DNA of 43,873 nt, taken from NCBI GenBank assembly GCA_007695115.1, contig REEK01000108.1:1-43873 (forward strand), in the 5' to 3' direction. The stretch's first letter is position 1. The number at the start of each line of letters is the position of its first letter. This DNA comes from Sphaerobacteraceae bacterium (GTDB lineage Bacteria; Chloroflexota; Chloroflexia; Thermomicrobiales; Thermomicrobiaceae). The translations under genes were made by a program, and so were the position numbers. Of the stretch, positions 16,811-24,356 are shown piece after piece. The notes under the pieces were generated by a model. It worked only from the letters and a program-made list of their open reading frames with translations, did no database searches and was not told the origin of the DNA.

Positions 16811-18109
16811 ATGAAACTACTATTGCGAAAACCACTCGCAATTGCACTCGCCCTCGGATTGACGTTGTCTGTCTTCGCTCCCGCAGTTGCTCAGGAGGAA
16901 GAGAACTTCTTCGGGAACCAATCATTCGAGGAGCGCTGGGAACGGACCGATCGACCGGTCCATGAAAACCAGGTCGACCGAACCTGGATGTGGGGCCCCG
17001 GCCCGATGACCGGAACGATCCTGGAGGAGTATGCGGACTCTCCGGATGGCGTTCGCCAGGTGCAGTACTTCGACAAATCCCGAATGGAGATCAACGATCC
17101 GACTGCCGACCCGGGTGATCTGTGGCAGGTAACCAACGGTCTGCTCGTGGTCGAGATGGTTGAAGGCGCGATCCAGACTGGGGACGACGAGTTCGACTGG
17201 TCGCCGGACCCGGCCAATATCCCGATTGCCGGTGACGTGGATGTGATTCCCGGCGTCACCTACGCAAAGATCAACGAGCTCGATCTTCGACATGTTGGTG
17301 GACGTGAAGAGGGAACCCTCATCAATGAGGCCGTCCGTGAGGACGATATCGTCACCGACACGCAGTACGACGAGTACGGTGTAACGGCGATGTACCACGT
17401 TGAAGGAGACGGCGTTGACAACACCGTTGCCTCTCCGTTCTGGGGCTTCATGAACGAGCAGGGACTGGTTTATCAGGATGGTGACTACGTTACCGATGAT
17501 CTGTTCCTGAACCCGTTCTACGCCACTGGTCTGCCGATCACGGAGGCCTACTGGTCGACGGTGCTGGTCGATGATTTCCCAACGGACGTCCTGTGGCAGT
17601 GCTTCGAGCGCCGTTGCCTGACCTATACGCCGGATAATCCGGACGGCTGGCAGGTCGAATCCGGTAACGTCGGGATGCACTACTATCTGTGGCGCTATGG
17701 CGACCATGGTCATACGACCACCGATATCCAGCTCGGCCTCGTTGCGATCGGTGATGAAGGCCAGCAGGGATATGAGTTCGGCATGAACGACAGCCTGGTC
17801 TATGTCGATGCACAGATGCACCAGCAGGTCACTCCGGAGAATAACGTCCGCGTCGCCTTGCAGACACTGTTCTCCTACCAGCATCCGGAGCTTTATAACG
17901 TCTTCGAAGGGGCTCCGATCTTCGTGCATACGGTGGGTGTGTCTGATGGCGTTGCATCGATCTGGCTCGTCGGAGATCCCGGGATCGTCGGAGCCGGTGA
18001 CGATCCACGCTTCGTTGAGCAGATCTTCTCCACAGCAGCACAGTTCGACGAGGTCGATGATGTGGAGATCTATCTGAACGGCGAAGAATTCGATCCGGGT
18101 CAGCAGTAG
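16811..18109 (+). CDS. Secreted GerMN-domain protein with divergent LGFP-like repeats
   Basis: The 432-residue protein begins with a clear signal peptide (MKLLLRKPLAIALALG..., cleavage near AVAQE). Residues 80-95 (VRQVQYFDKSRMEI) and 240-297 (GLPITEAYW, WQCFERRCLTYTP, GNVGMHYYLWRYG) look like diverged forms of the FGYPIT / VQYFERARFE / LGHLG repeat seen in two other secreted proteins here. The C-terminal part (about 344-426; VRVALQTLFSY, FVHTVGVSDGVASIWLVGD) fits the GerMN domain of spore-germination and Gmad1 proteins. A cysteine pair (264, 269) could form a disulfide. It is likely an envelope protein; function is unknown. The ribosome site is taaggagg. Confidence 0.75.
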   Translation: MKLLLRKPLAIALALGLTLSVFAPAVAQEEENFFGNQSFEERWERTDRPVHENQVDRTWMWGPGPMTGTILEEYADSPDGVRQVQYFDKSRMEINDPTADPGDLWQVTNGLLVVEMVEGAIQTGDDEFDWSPDPANIPIAGDVDVIPGVTYAKINELDLRHVGGREEGTLINEAVREDDIVTDTQYDEYGVTAMYHVEGDGVDNTVASPFWGFMNEQGLVYQDGDYVTDDLFLNPFYATGLPITEAYWSTVLVDDFPTDVLWQCFERRCLTYTPDNPDGWQVESGNVGMHYYLWRYGDHGHTTTDIQLGLVAIGDEGQQGYEFGMNDSLVYVDAQMHQQVTPENNVRVALQTLFSYQHPELYNVFEGAPIFVHTVGVSDGVASIWLVGDPGIVGAGDDPRFVEQIFSTAAQFDEVDDVEIYLNGEEFDPGQQ

Positions 18110-18162
18110 TAGCCTGACAGACCCAAGCCGATGACAACGAGATAACCGCACAGGCAGAAACG

Positions 18163-18190
18163 CGGGAGGGCTAACTGGCCCTCCCGTTTC
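18163..18190 (+). terminator. Intrinsic terminator after the GerMN gene
   Basis: CGGGAGGGC (18163-18171) pairs with GCCCTCCCG (18178-18186) around a 6-nt loop, and tttcttct follows. It lies about 50 bp past the stop. Confidence 0.82.
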
Positions 18191-18307
18191 TTCTGTCTAT
18201 CTGCGCGGATTGGGCCACTGGTAAACCCTCCGCCGTGGTCTTGGGCGATGTGCCAGGCGCGGCCGGAACGCCTCTCCATCATCATGTGCATTGCATAAAC
18301 ACAATAG

Positions 18308-18336
18308 TTGACGCACGCCAATTACCAGTCTAGACT
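18308..18336 (+). promoter_or_regulatory. Sigma-70-type promoter for the small secreted protein
   Basis: TTGACG (18308-18313), a 17-bp spacer and TAGACT (18331-18336) form the best-spaced -35/-10 pair in the window. The leader to the ATG at 18476 would be about 130 nt. Confidence 0.6.
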
Positions 18337-18475
18337 CGCGATAACAGGTCTTTGCTCAGAAAACGCTCGGTCAGGAACCCTGGTGTGCTACCGCCAGAAC
18401 GTCTGATCGATGTGAGCTGGGCAACTCTGAGTGATGGTTTGGGGCTTGCCCCGTTCATGCATAGGAGAATGTGCA

Positions 18476-18961
18476 ATGAAGCGTGTCCTTTTGTCGTTTT
18501 CGATGGTCCTGGTTCTGTTAACCGGTCTGGTTGGCACTGCTTCGGCAGCCAAACCGATCTCGTCCAGCGGTGAGTTCACTGCCGCTATTGACGAATCATC
18601 ATTCAGCTTCACCCCAGTTGGTGCCAACTGTCAGCTCGTGGTTAGTGGGAAAGTCACGTTCTCGGGAACGCTCCAGGGAACCGGTGATGCCGTCACCACG
18701 GCGCTGGTCTTCGCGCCGTGCTCTGAAGTCGGCACGACGCCACCTGGAACATTCCGGGATGTCTTCAGCTCGGATATCGAGTTCAAGGGCACGCTTGAGG
18801 GCACTCCCGTGACGGCCGGAATTCGATATCACGGTACCGTCGCCCCGGGTGGTGACATCAACGCAGTGATGAACTTCTCCGGTGGTCTTCGGGGCTCGGT
18901 TAAGGTCGATGGCGAGGTTGCCGTAGGTGGCGTCTACAACGGCAAGATCGTCCTGAAGTAG
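18476..18961 (+). CDS. Small secreted beta-rich protein
   Basis: The 161-residue protein has a clean signal peptide (MKRVLLSFSMVLVLLTG..., cleavage after ASA near residue 23). The start is set by taggaga 8 nt upstream of ATG 18476; the frame extends 15 codons further upstream without support. The mature part is Gly/Thr/Val-rich with regular alternation (VSGKVTFSGTLQGT, DIEFKGTLEGT, GGLRGSVKVDGEV), which suggests a small beta-barrel or beta-helix. Two cysteines (near 45 and 81) may form a disulfide. I recognise no family. It has its own promoter and terminator, so it is expressed as a single gene. Confidence 0.72.
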   Translation: MKRVLLSFSMVLVLLTGLVGTASAAKPISSSGEFTAAIDESSFSFTPVGANCQLVVSGKVTFSGTLQGTGDAVTTALVFAPCSEVGTTPPGTFRDVFSSDIEFKGTLEGTPVTAGIRYHGTVAPGGDINAVMNFSGGLRGSVKVDGEVAVGGVYNGKIVLK

Positions 18962-18995
18962 CAAGCGAGCGGGAGAACACAGAGAAGCGAATGAC

Positions 18996-19024
18996 AAACG
19001 CGGCGGAGATTCTCCGCCGCGTTT
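18996..19024. terminator. Bidirectional intrinsic terminator
   Basis: A 14-base perfect inverted repeat (AAACGCGGCGGAGA / TCTCCGCCGCGTTT) with one central base lies between two convergent genes. The A and T ends give a T tract in both directions. In RNA a loop of about 5 nt is likely. Confidence 0.85.
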
Positions 19025-19057
19025 CTGCATGTGCGATGTGTTGTGCGGGCAGAAGCC

Positions 19058-19633
19058 CTAGTCGCAGGTCGCTTCCGGGATCAGCGATGGAGTGTCATCA
19101 TCATCGGCGTCTGTCTCGGATGTGAGCATCATTCCGCCATTGATGCTACCGGTGGCGATTCCGCCATCCTGGTCCTGTGTAATTCCGGTCAGCTGTCCGC
19201 CGTTCTGTCCACCGATCATGCCGAGCGGCATATCTCGTTCCGGGTCATAGATCTCGGCGACCATGTCCATTGCCATTGCCTCGAAACCGCCGCCAGCCAT
19301 GGCCACACCGCTGGAGAACATGTTTTCCGAATCGAACATCCCCTCAACCAGCACGATATCGAGTGGATCTTCGCAGCCGACCTCGTTGGAGCCAACCGGA
19401 ATTCCCGCTGCATTGAGCTGACTGAGCGTGACAGTCTCGCTGCTGAGCACGCTGAGATCGCTCGCGGTGCTGCTCAGGCGGTCTACCGTGGCATCCGCCC
19501 GTTCGGAAAGGCGATCACTGCTGGTCTCCATAAACGTGCCGGAGATGTCGTCTGCACGGTCGCCACACGCAGCAGCAACCAGCAACAGTGTCAGGCTGAT
19601 AGCCAGCAATTTCAGTGTCTGTGTGATTCGCAT
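19058..19633 (-). CDS. Lipoprotein of unknown function
   Basis: The 191-residue protein carries a lipoprotein signal (MRITQTLKLLAISLTLLLVAAAC, Cys23). The mature part starts with a Ser/Thr/Asp helix-prone stretch (30-70). It then has a Gly/Met-rich central region (GVAMAGGGFEAMAMDMVAEI, GMIGGQNGGQLTG) and an Asp-rich tail with a last Cys near the C-terminus. The Met richness next to the copper cluster is suggestive but not diagnostic. The ribosome site is aggat, 8 nt upstream. It ends against the bidirectional terminator. No family is recognised. Confidence 0.68.
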   Translation of the reverse strand: MRITQTLKLLAISLTLLLVAAACGDRADDISGTFMETSSDRLSERADATVDRLSSTASDLSVLSSETVTLSQLNAAGIPVGSNEVGCEDPLDIVLVEGMFDSENMFSSGVAMAGGGFEAMAMDMVAEIYDPERDMPLGMIGGQNGGQLTGITQDQDGGIATGSINGGMMLTSETDADDDDTPSLIPEATCD

Positions 19634-19942
19634 GAGGCTGATCCTGATTCTCTAGATCGGGGTCAATGCTGAGTCGCGATGTCTTCTCCAAGCTTAACCC
19701 GAATTTACTTTCTCTACCACTCTTTATCTCCTGACGTCGTTCGCCTGCCTGAATGTGACACCCCGCCTACCCCAACCCATCCACCGGGGTAGGCCTCAGG
19801 CTACCCGGGCCCGGAGCAGAAACTACCCCGCCACACGTGTTGAAGAAACGCGCCAGAGCCTATTCTGAATACAACGAACACGGAACTATCCCGGTAAACG
19901 GGAAACGCCCACAACAATCTAGCCGAACTGGAGGAAGATGAA
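19634..19942. other. Divergent intergenic region upstream of nirK
   Basis: No gene is seen. The region contains the cluster of CTACCC/GGGTAG half-sites and possible promoter elements for nirK (TTGAAG at 19840-19845, TATTCT at 19861-19866, spacer only 15 bp). Minus-strand frame 19801-19986 is a shadow. Confidence 0.5.
19765..19829. promoter_or_regulatory. Cluster of CTACCCC/GGGGTAG half-sites, possible copper-sensor operator
   Basis: GCCTACCCC (19765-19773) and GGGGTAGGC (19786-19794) form a perfect 9-bp inverted repeat with a 12-bp spacer. CTACCC at 19801-19806 forms a second 6-bp inverted repeat with the GGGTAG arm, and a further CTACCCC lies at 19823-19829. The cluster is just upstream of the nirK gene and its putative promoter. 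TACCC...GGGTA sites are known for CsoR-family copper sensors, so a copper-responsive operator is a reasonable inference. Confidence 0.5.
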
Positions 19943-21067
19943 ATGGCCGAAGTAATGAACAAGGAACTGAGCCGACGCGGATTCATGATGCGAGCAGCTG
20001 CTCTTGGACTGGCCGTTCCGGCTGTTGGCGCACTGTTGAGCGCTTGCGATGGCGACGAAGAAGAAGAGGCGGTATCAGCCGCCGCCAGCAGCGACGATGA
20101 TCACGATGCTGACGACCATGTTGCAGCTGCCGACGATGACGGCCCATCCGCAGATGCCGTTCGCGTCGCCAAGGATCCGGCCGACATTCCTGGCCCGATC
20201 GACCGGAGCGAGCCGGAGCATGTCCTGGTCGAACTTGAGACGGTCGAGCTCGATGGCTGGATCGATGAAGAGACGACATTCCGGTTCTGGACGTTCAACG
20301 GAACGGTCCCCGGCCCGATGGTCCGAGTCCGCGAGGGTGACACGGTTGAAGTCCGGCTGAAGAATGCCGATGACAGCCAGCACCCGCACAACATTGATCT
20401 GCACTCGGTGATCGGCCCCGGTGGCGGCGGATACGTCACCACGGTAGCACCCGGAGAAGAGGCCGCATTCGAATTCAAGGCGCTTTATCCAGGGGTGTAC
20501 ATCTACCACTGCGCAGTGCCACATATCCCGACCCACGTCGGACACGGCATGTACGGGCTGATCGTGGTCGAGCCAGAGGAAGGACTGCCGCCGGTCGATA
20601 AGGAGTTCTACATCGTCCAGGGTGACTTCTACACTGATCTCCGCCCGAACCAGGGTGGGCACGCCAACTGGGACGGCGACGCCCAGTTCCGTGAGCAGCC
20701 GAACTACGTGCTCTTCAACGGAATGTTTGCCGGCGCAACTGGTGAGCACACCATGACGGCCGAAGTCGGCGATCGGATTCGACTCTTCGTCGGCAACGGT
20801 GGGCCGAACCTGATTTCGTCCTTCCACATGATCGGTGGGTTGATCGACGTCCTGCATCGAGAAGGCCAGGCCGAAGCGACCCACAACGTGGAGACGACGC
20901 TGATTCCCGCCGGTGGATCGTCCTGGATGGAGTTCCAGATGGATGTCCCGGGCACCTACGTTCTGGTGGATCACTCGCTGGGACGAGCGATCGACAAAGG
21001 TGCGATCGCAACGATCGAGGTCGAAGGTCCAGACAACCCGGAGATCTTCAACCCGCTCGATGACTAG
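19943..21067 (+). CDS. nirK: Copper-containing nitrite reductase (NirK type)
   Basis: The 374-residue two-cupredoxin enzyme should reduce nitrite to nitric oxide outside the membrane. All expected residues align: type 1 Cu His149, Cys190, His198 and Met203; type 2 Cu His154, His189 and His344; catalytic Asp152 (HPHNIDLH) and His295 (SSFHMIGG). These last two distinguish NirK from other multicopper oxidases. The N-terminus combines a twin-arginine motif (LSRRGFMM) with a lipobox (LLSAC, Cys35), implying Tat export and lipid anchoring. An Asp/Glu/Ala linker with two His (38-70) follows. The ribosome site is ggagga. It has its own terminator but is followed on the same strand by copper-delivery genes. 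Confidence 0.88.
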   Translation: MAEVMNKELSRRGFMMRAAALGLAVPAVGALLSACDGDEEEEAVSAAASSDDDHDADDHVAAADDDGPSADAVRVAKDPADIPGPIDRSEPEHVLVELETVELDGWIDEETTFRFWTFNGTVPGPMVRVREGDTVEVRLKNADDSQHPHNIDLHSVIGPGGGGYVTTVAPGEEAAFEFKALYPGVYIYHCAVPHIPTHVGHGMYGLIVVEPEEGLPPVDKEFYIVQGDFYTDLRPNQGGHANWDGDAQFREQPNYVLFNGMFAGATGEHTMTAEVGDRIRLFVGNGGPNLISSFHMIGGLIDVLHREGQAEATHNVETTLIPAGGSSWMEFQMDVPGTYVLVDHSLGRAIDKGAIATIEVEGPDNPEIFNPLDD

Positions 21068-21094
21068 TTGACAGAACGCTCAGGTCTCGCGGCG

Positions 21095-21140
21095 AACCGG
21101 GTTCACGGACGAACAATCCGCTGAACCCGGTTTGTTCTGG
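21095..21140 (+). terminator. Intrinsic terminator after nirK
   Basis: AACCGGGTTCA (21095-21105) pairs with TGAACCCGGTT (21122-21132). An inner CGGA/TCCG pairing lengthens the stem with one bulge, and ttgttct follows. It separates nirK from the PCuAC-SCO unit, possibly as an attenuating rather than absolute stop. Confidence 0.75.
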
Positions 21141-21205
21141 GCCAGAGCCTGAATAGATGATCACCGGCAACTGGTCATTGCCGATGCCGAAAGGCGGCAC
21201 GAACG

Positions 21206-21727
21206 ATGAAACGAAAACAACAGATGTTCCGACTGACAATTACCGGAATCTTCCTGACCCTGCCACTGCTCGGTGGGTGCGCATCGTTAGAACGAGAGGC
21301 TCAGGACGTTGCTGGAGCCTCCGAGCGCACGTTGACAATCCAGAATGTGTGGGCGCGTAGCGAGGGCTCTGGACAGAACAGCGCGGTGTACCTCGAGATC
21401 GTCAATCGCGGTGAGGTGGACGATCAGCTGATCGCCGCCGAAACCGACGTTGCTGGCGCAACCGAGGTTCACGAAGTGGTGTCCCGTGACAATGTTATGC
21501 GGATGCAGGAGGTCGAACAGGTCGAGATTCCTGCCGGGGAAACGGTCAATCTCGAGCCAGGTGGCTATCATCTTATGCTCTTCGGGCTCGTGGATGATCT
21601 GGACGCGGGCGACGAGTTCGATCTGGTCCTGACGTTCGATCAAGCCGGAGAGATCACCGTTACCGCAGAGGTTCGGCATCACACGCCAGATCACGGATAC
21701 CGTGATCCCGGACAGGGAGGCCTCTGA
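21206..21727 (+). CDS. PCuAC-type periplasmic copper chaperone
   Basis: The 173-residue lipoprotein (lipobox LLGGC, Cys25) has the PCuAC Cu(I)-binding motif with exact spacing: His89, ten residues, Met100, 21 residues, His122-x-Met124. These proteins carry Cu(I) in the periplasm and donate it to SCO proteins or directly to cupredoxin sites, classically the CuA centre of cytochrome oxidase. Here the neighbours are nirK and SCO, with no oxidase gene. An additional His-rich C-terminus (RHHTPDHGY) may hold a second copper. The gene overlaps the SCO start by one base (TGATG). Confidence 0.88.
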   Translation: MKRKQQMFRLTITGIFLTLPLLGGCASLEREAQDVAGASERTLTIQNVWARSEGSGQNSAVYLEIVNRGEVDDQLIAAETDVAGATEVHEVVSRDNVMRMQEVEQVEIPAGETVNLEPGGYHLMLFGLVDDLDAGDEFDLVLTFDQAGEITVTAEVRHHTPDHGYRDPGQGGL

Positions 21728-22383
21728 TGCCACGCCTGGTTCAGAAGACACTCGTTGCGTTGCTTATAGCGTTGGTCCCGGTCCTGTTGCTGACCGCGTG
21801 CAGTTCACCGTTCGGTGGTAATGAGGCTGACGAGGTTGCATCGGCTGGCGGTGCGGGCAGTTCCAGTGAGGTACCGGGTGTACTGCTGGAGGATGCCGCA
21901 CCAGCGCCGCAATTTACGCTGACCACGCAGGATGGCTCGCCGTACTCGCTCTCGGAACTCGACGGCAAGATCACGGCGATCTTCTTCGGATATACCGGAT
22001 GCCCGGATATCTGCCCGATGACGCTCGGCTACATGGCGCAAGCCACTGAAGCGCTGGGTGACGATGCCGGGCAGGTCGAGTACCTCCTGATCACGGTCGA
22101 TCCAGAACGAGACGATCCAGAACGCCTGGCGCAGTACATAAGCCGCGTGGATGCGCCACTGACGGCCCTCACCGGAAGCCAGGCAGAACTGGAGCCGGTC
22201 TGGGATGACTACGACATCGTGGTGGAGCGTCGAGAGCGAGATGGTGACGGCTACTTCGTCGATCATTCGGCGCAGATCTGGATCATCGATCAGCACGGGG
22301 ATCTGGTCATGTTCATGCCAATGGGGGCCGATGGCGACGACCTGACCGCGGCGCTGCGCTGGCTGCTGGATCAGGAGGCCTGA
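21727..22383 (+). CDS. SCO1/SenC family copper-insertion protein
   Basis: The 218-residue lipoprotein (LLTAC, Cys25) has a thioredoxin-fold SCO domain. The Cu-binding CxxxC is at Cys92/Cys96 (GYTGCPDICPMTL) and the third ligand is His180 (FVDHSAQIWIID). VEYLLITVDPERDDP is the other conserved segment. SCO proteins deliver copper and/or reduce target cysteines in CuA-type sites. Translational coupling to PCuAC through TGATG indicates joint function. With nirK 660 bp upstream on the same strand, the likely client is the nitrite reductase or the blue-copper protein downstream; this is inference. Confidence 0.9.
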   Translation: MPRLVQKTLVALLIALVPVLLLTACSSPFGGNEADEVASAGGAGSSSEVPGVLLEDAAPAPQFTLTTQDGSPYSLSELDGKITAIFFGYTGCPDICPMTLGYMAQATEALGDDAGQVEYLLITVDPERDDPERLAQYISRVDAPLTALTGSQAELEPVWDDYDIVVERRERDGDGYFVDHSAQIWIIDQHGDLVMFMPMGADGDDLTAALRWLLDQEA

Positions 22384-22384
22384 T

Positions 22385-22858
22385 GTGTTCGGGACAGGGA
22401 TCCGTCAAAACGACCGCGACACGCTCTCCATCGTGATGATTCGGGTGGAGCATCGCCTCCGGTTCGTGCTGGCACTACTCATGCTAGGCATAGCAGGGAT
22501 TCTGGTCAGCGTTGGTGCCGGTCCGATCATCCAGTACGCCAGTGGATCGGAGTTCACCATCTCGGCCGGTATGCAGGGAGAGGCCTGTGGCTCTCATCTC
22601 GAATGGGAGATGGAAAGCCGCACGATTTCAGCTGGAACCCGGGCAACGATCCTCAACGAATCGGTCTACTGGCAGATCCCGGTGGTCATCGAACGCCAGC
22701 AGCGTGATGGGACCTGGGACGTCGTCGGAGAGTCTCCAGTGTTGCGCGGAGGAGAACGCTGGAACTACACATTCTGGAGAAGTGGGACATATCGGGTCGT
22801 TTCGGTCGATGAAACCCAGCGGCTCGCCGGACTCGAAGCGAGTATTTCGGTAGAATAG
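22385..22858 (+). CDS. Membrane-anchored protein of unknown function in the copper cluster
   Basis: The 157-residue protein starts at GTG, chosen because aggagg lies 6 nt upstream inside the end of the SCO gene. It has one membrane segment (about 25-50, LRFVLALLMLGIAGILVSVGAG) and an external domain. That domain resembles a small beta sandwich by pattern (FTISAGMQGEACGSHLEWEMESRTISAGT, WQIPVVIERQQRDGTWDVVG, WNYTFWRSGTYRVVSVDE). A single Cys and scattered Met/His give no clear copper site. The gene is one base from the SCO stop, so it belongs to that operon. A cupredoxin-related fold is possible; no family is recognised. Confidence 0.7.
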   Translation: MFGTGIRQNDRDTLSIVMIRVEHRLRFVLALLMLGIAGILVSVGAGPIIQYASGSEFTISAGMQGEACGSHLEWEMESRTISAGTRATILNESVYWQIPVVIERQQRDGTWDVVGESPVLRGGERWNYTFWRSGTYRVVSVDETQRLAGLEASISVE

Positions 22859-22907
22859 GTTTGCTGCGATCGTGCAGCGACGACAAGGTGAAAGGATACG
22901 CGACAGC

Positions 22908-23303
22908 ATGTCGATTAAGTCATTCCGGTTTGCAGGTTTTTCTCTTCTGATGGTGTTCATGCTCGCCGTGGCTGCCTGTGGCGGCGACGACGATGGCAAT
23001 GGCGATGACGGTGACGTTGCCAACGGCAACGGATCCATAACCATCGAGACTCCGGGTATGGAATTCGATCCGGATACCATCACCGCTAGCGCTGGTGAAG
23101 AACTCGAGATCACCCTGGACAACACCGACGGCCAGGTCCACAACTTCACGCTGGACGAAGCTGATTTCCAGGTCGAAGCAGCTGGCGGCGAGAGCGAAAC
23201 CGCGACGCTGACTGTTCCGGATGAAGCAGGCGAATACGAATTCTACTGCTCCGTACCAGGCCACCGCGAGAGCGGTCAGGTCGGAACGCTCACCGTCGAA
23301 TAA
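22908..23303 (+). CDS. Blue-copper (plastocyanin-like) lipoprotein with Gln at the axial position
   Basis: The 131-residue lipoprotein (lipobox VAAC, Cys24) has an Asp/Gly/Asn linker (25-42) and one cupredoxin domain. Type 1 copper ligands are His78 (QVHNF), Cys114 (YEFYCSVPGH) and His119. The residue at the usual axial Met position is Gln124 (GHRESGQVG), as in stellacyanins, which would lower the redox potential. It probably shuttles electrons to or from NirK. ATG 22908 is preferred over an in-frame GTG at 22872 because the signal peptide then begins properly. It is the last gene of the copper block. Confidence 0.85.
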   Translation: MSIKSFRFAGFSLLMVFMLAVAACGGDDDGNGDDGDVANGNGSITIETPGMEFDPDTITASAGEELEITLDNTDGQVHNFTLDEADFQVEAAGGESETATLTVPDEAGEYEFYCSVPGHRESGQVGTLTVE

Positions 23304-23320
23304 TCACTCTCTGATTATTC
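23298..23320 (+). repeat. AT-rich hairpin overlapping the cupredoxin stop codon
   Basis: GAATAATCA (23298-23306) pairs perfectly with TGATTATTC (23312-23320) around a 5-nt loop, and the stop codon TAA is in the stem. There is no T run. It may protect the 3' end or work together with the next hairpin as a terminator. Confidence 0.5.
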
Positions 23321-24356
23321 ACGACCACACTGGTCAATGATCTCGGCCCTACCCAAACGGGTAGGGCCTATCCTATGCCTGCGGGTATGGTGGGCGGTCC
23401 ATGATGCGGCCACACTGAACACATCATCGCGATGGGCTGACCCCAAACAGTGACATTGCGAGTGTCTGGCAAATAGCCAGAAATCACCATCATCGTGCAG
23501 CTGGAGCCGGGATCGCCAGGTCCCGGCTTCGGTGTGACTGGTTCGAATTCGATTCTGATCAACCCGCCGCCGCAGTGCCGGAATCACCCTTGTGCACAAC
23601 ACAGAGATGCGAATCAGGCTGTCATGCAGGATTTCCCTTTGAGCTATGCGTGACTGCTTGCTGACTCGCGAATCATGGAAACCCCGGGGGGAACACACCT
23701 ATTCCCGGATAAAACCGGGCGAAAGCTCGCGCTAATGGTGATCGCATGACAAGTTTGTTGCGGAATCAATCAACAAGGATCGATGGCCTTATGCTGAATT
23801 GGTGTGTACAAGGCACGCGATGGATGGTATTGTATAGATGCGGAGACGGATTTTAGGTACGTCTTCGTGCAGATACATAGGTTGTGTCTGGTACCGGTCG
23901 TACATTAGCGGCGCCTGAAGACTGAATAGTCGGAAGCGTTACCTATCACATAGCATGATGGTCATAGCGCGCCAGTAACAAGTCTGAGGCGAGTTAGCCG
24001 TTTTGCGGTCTGTTGGTCGTTTGCCGTTACAGCGCTAGAGTAACTATTCAGTGCTGAAGTTGATTTCACCATCAGAACGACAGATCCGGCTACACTGCGT
24101 CTGTGGTCATGTCTCTGGCATATGCGTTGCTCTTACGGCTAGCACGAATTGTCCTCTCGGCCTTTCCGGGAGAGACAAATAGAGTGACTACGCAGAGATC
24201 CAGTGATGTAACGGGACCAGGGAGGTAGCCGAGGACAGGATTGCAAACTGCTCGTTCACAGACTGTACCTGCGGGGATCGTCTCGAATACCACGCAGCTC
24301 GCAGCAGAAACGCAATGGCATTGTGTCTGAACATTCTTGAGAGGTAGTGAAGTAAC
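23304..24356. other. 1.05-kb region without a convincing gene
   Basis: Open frames here (minus 23315-23698, minus 23368-23562, minus 24090-24443) are short, overlap each other or the XRE gene, and lack ribosome sites and family resemblance. The left part holds two hairpins and a CGGGTATGG motif (23381-23389). The centre (23760-24070) is visibly richer in A and T than the genes around it and contains TATTGTATAGAT (23828-23839), a possible -10. An imperfect GC hairpin lies near 24150-24175. The region could hold an untranslated RNA, regulatory DNA or the remains of lost genes; I cannot tell which. Confidence 0.5.
23345..23368. promoter_or_regulatory. 10-bp inverted repeat with TACCC-N4-GGGTA core
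   Basis: GGCCCTACCC (23345-23354) pairs perfectly with GGGTAGGGCC (23359-23368) around AAAC. The TACCC-N4-GGGTA core resembles CsoR copper-sensor operators. The same half-sites are clustered upstream of nirK. As RNA it is also a strong hairpin just past the cupredoxin gene, so it could be a terminator without a T tract. Confidence 0.5.

Larger units (their letters stand above)
18110..18475. other. Intergenic region with terminator and promoter
   Basis: The stretch contains the terminator of the GerMN gene (18163-18190) and a well-formed promoter for the next gene (18308-18336). The remainder, including frames at 18352-18573 and minus 18100-18321, does not look coding. Confidence 0.55.

Noticed and set aside
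23537-23548. GGTTCGAATTC resembles a tRNA T-arm
   Set aside because: No matching acceptor stem, anticodon arm or CCA-proximal pairing could be found around it.
23368-23562. 64-residue minus-strand frame rich in Met, His and Cys near the copper genes
   Set aside because: No ribosome site, weak codon bias, and it overlaps another open frame and the hairpin region; no family resemblance.
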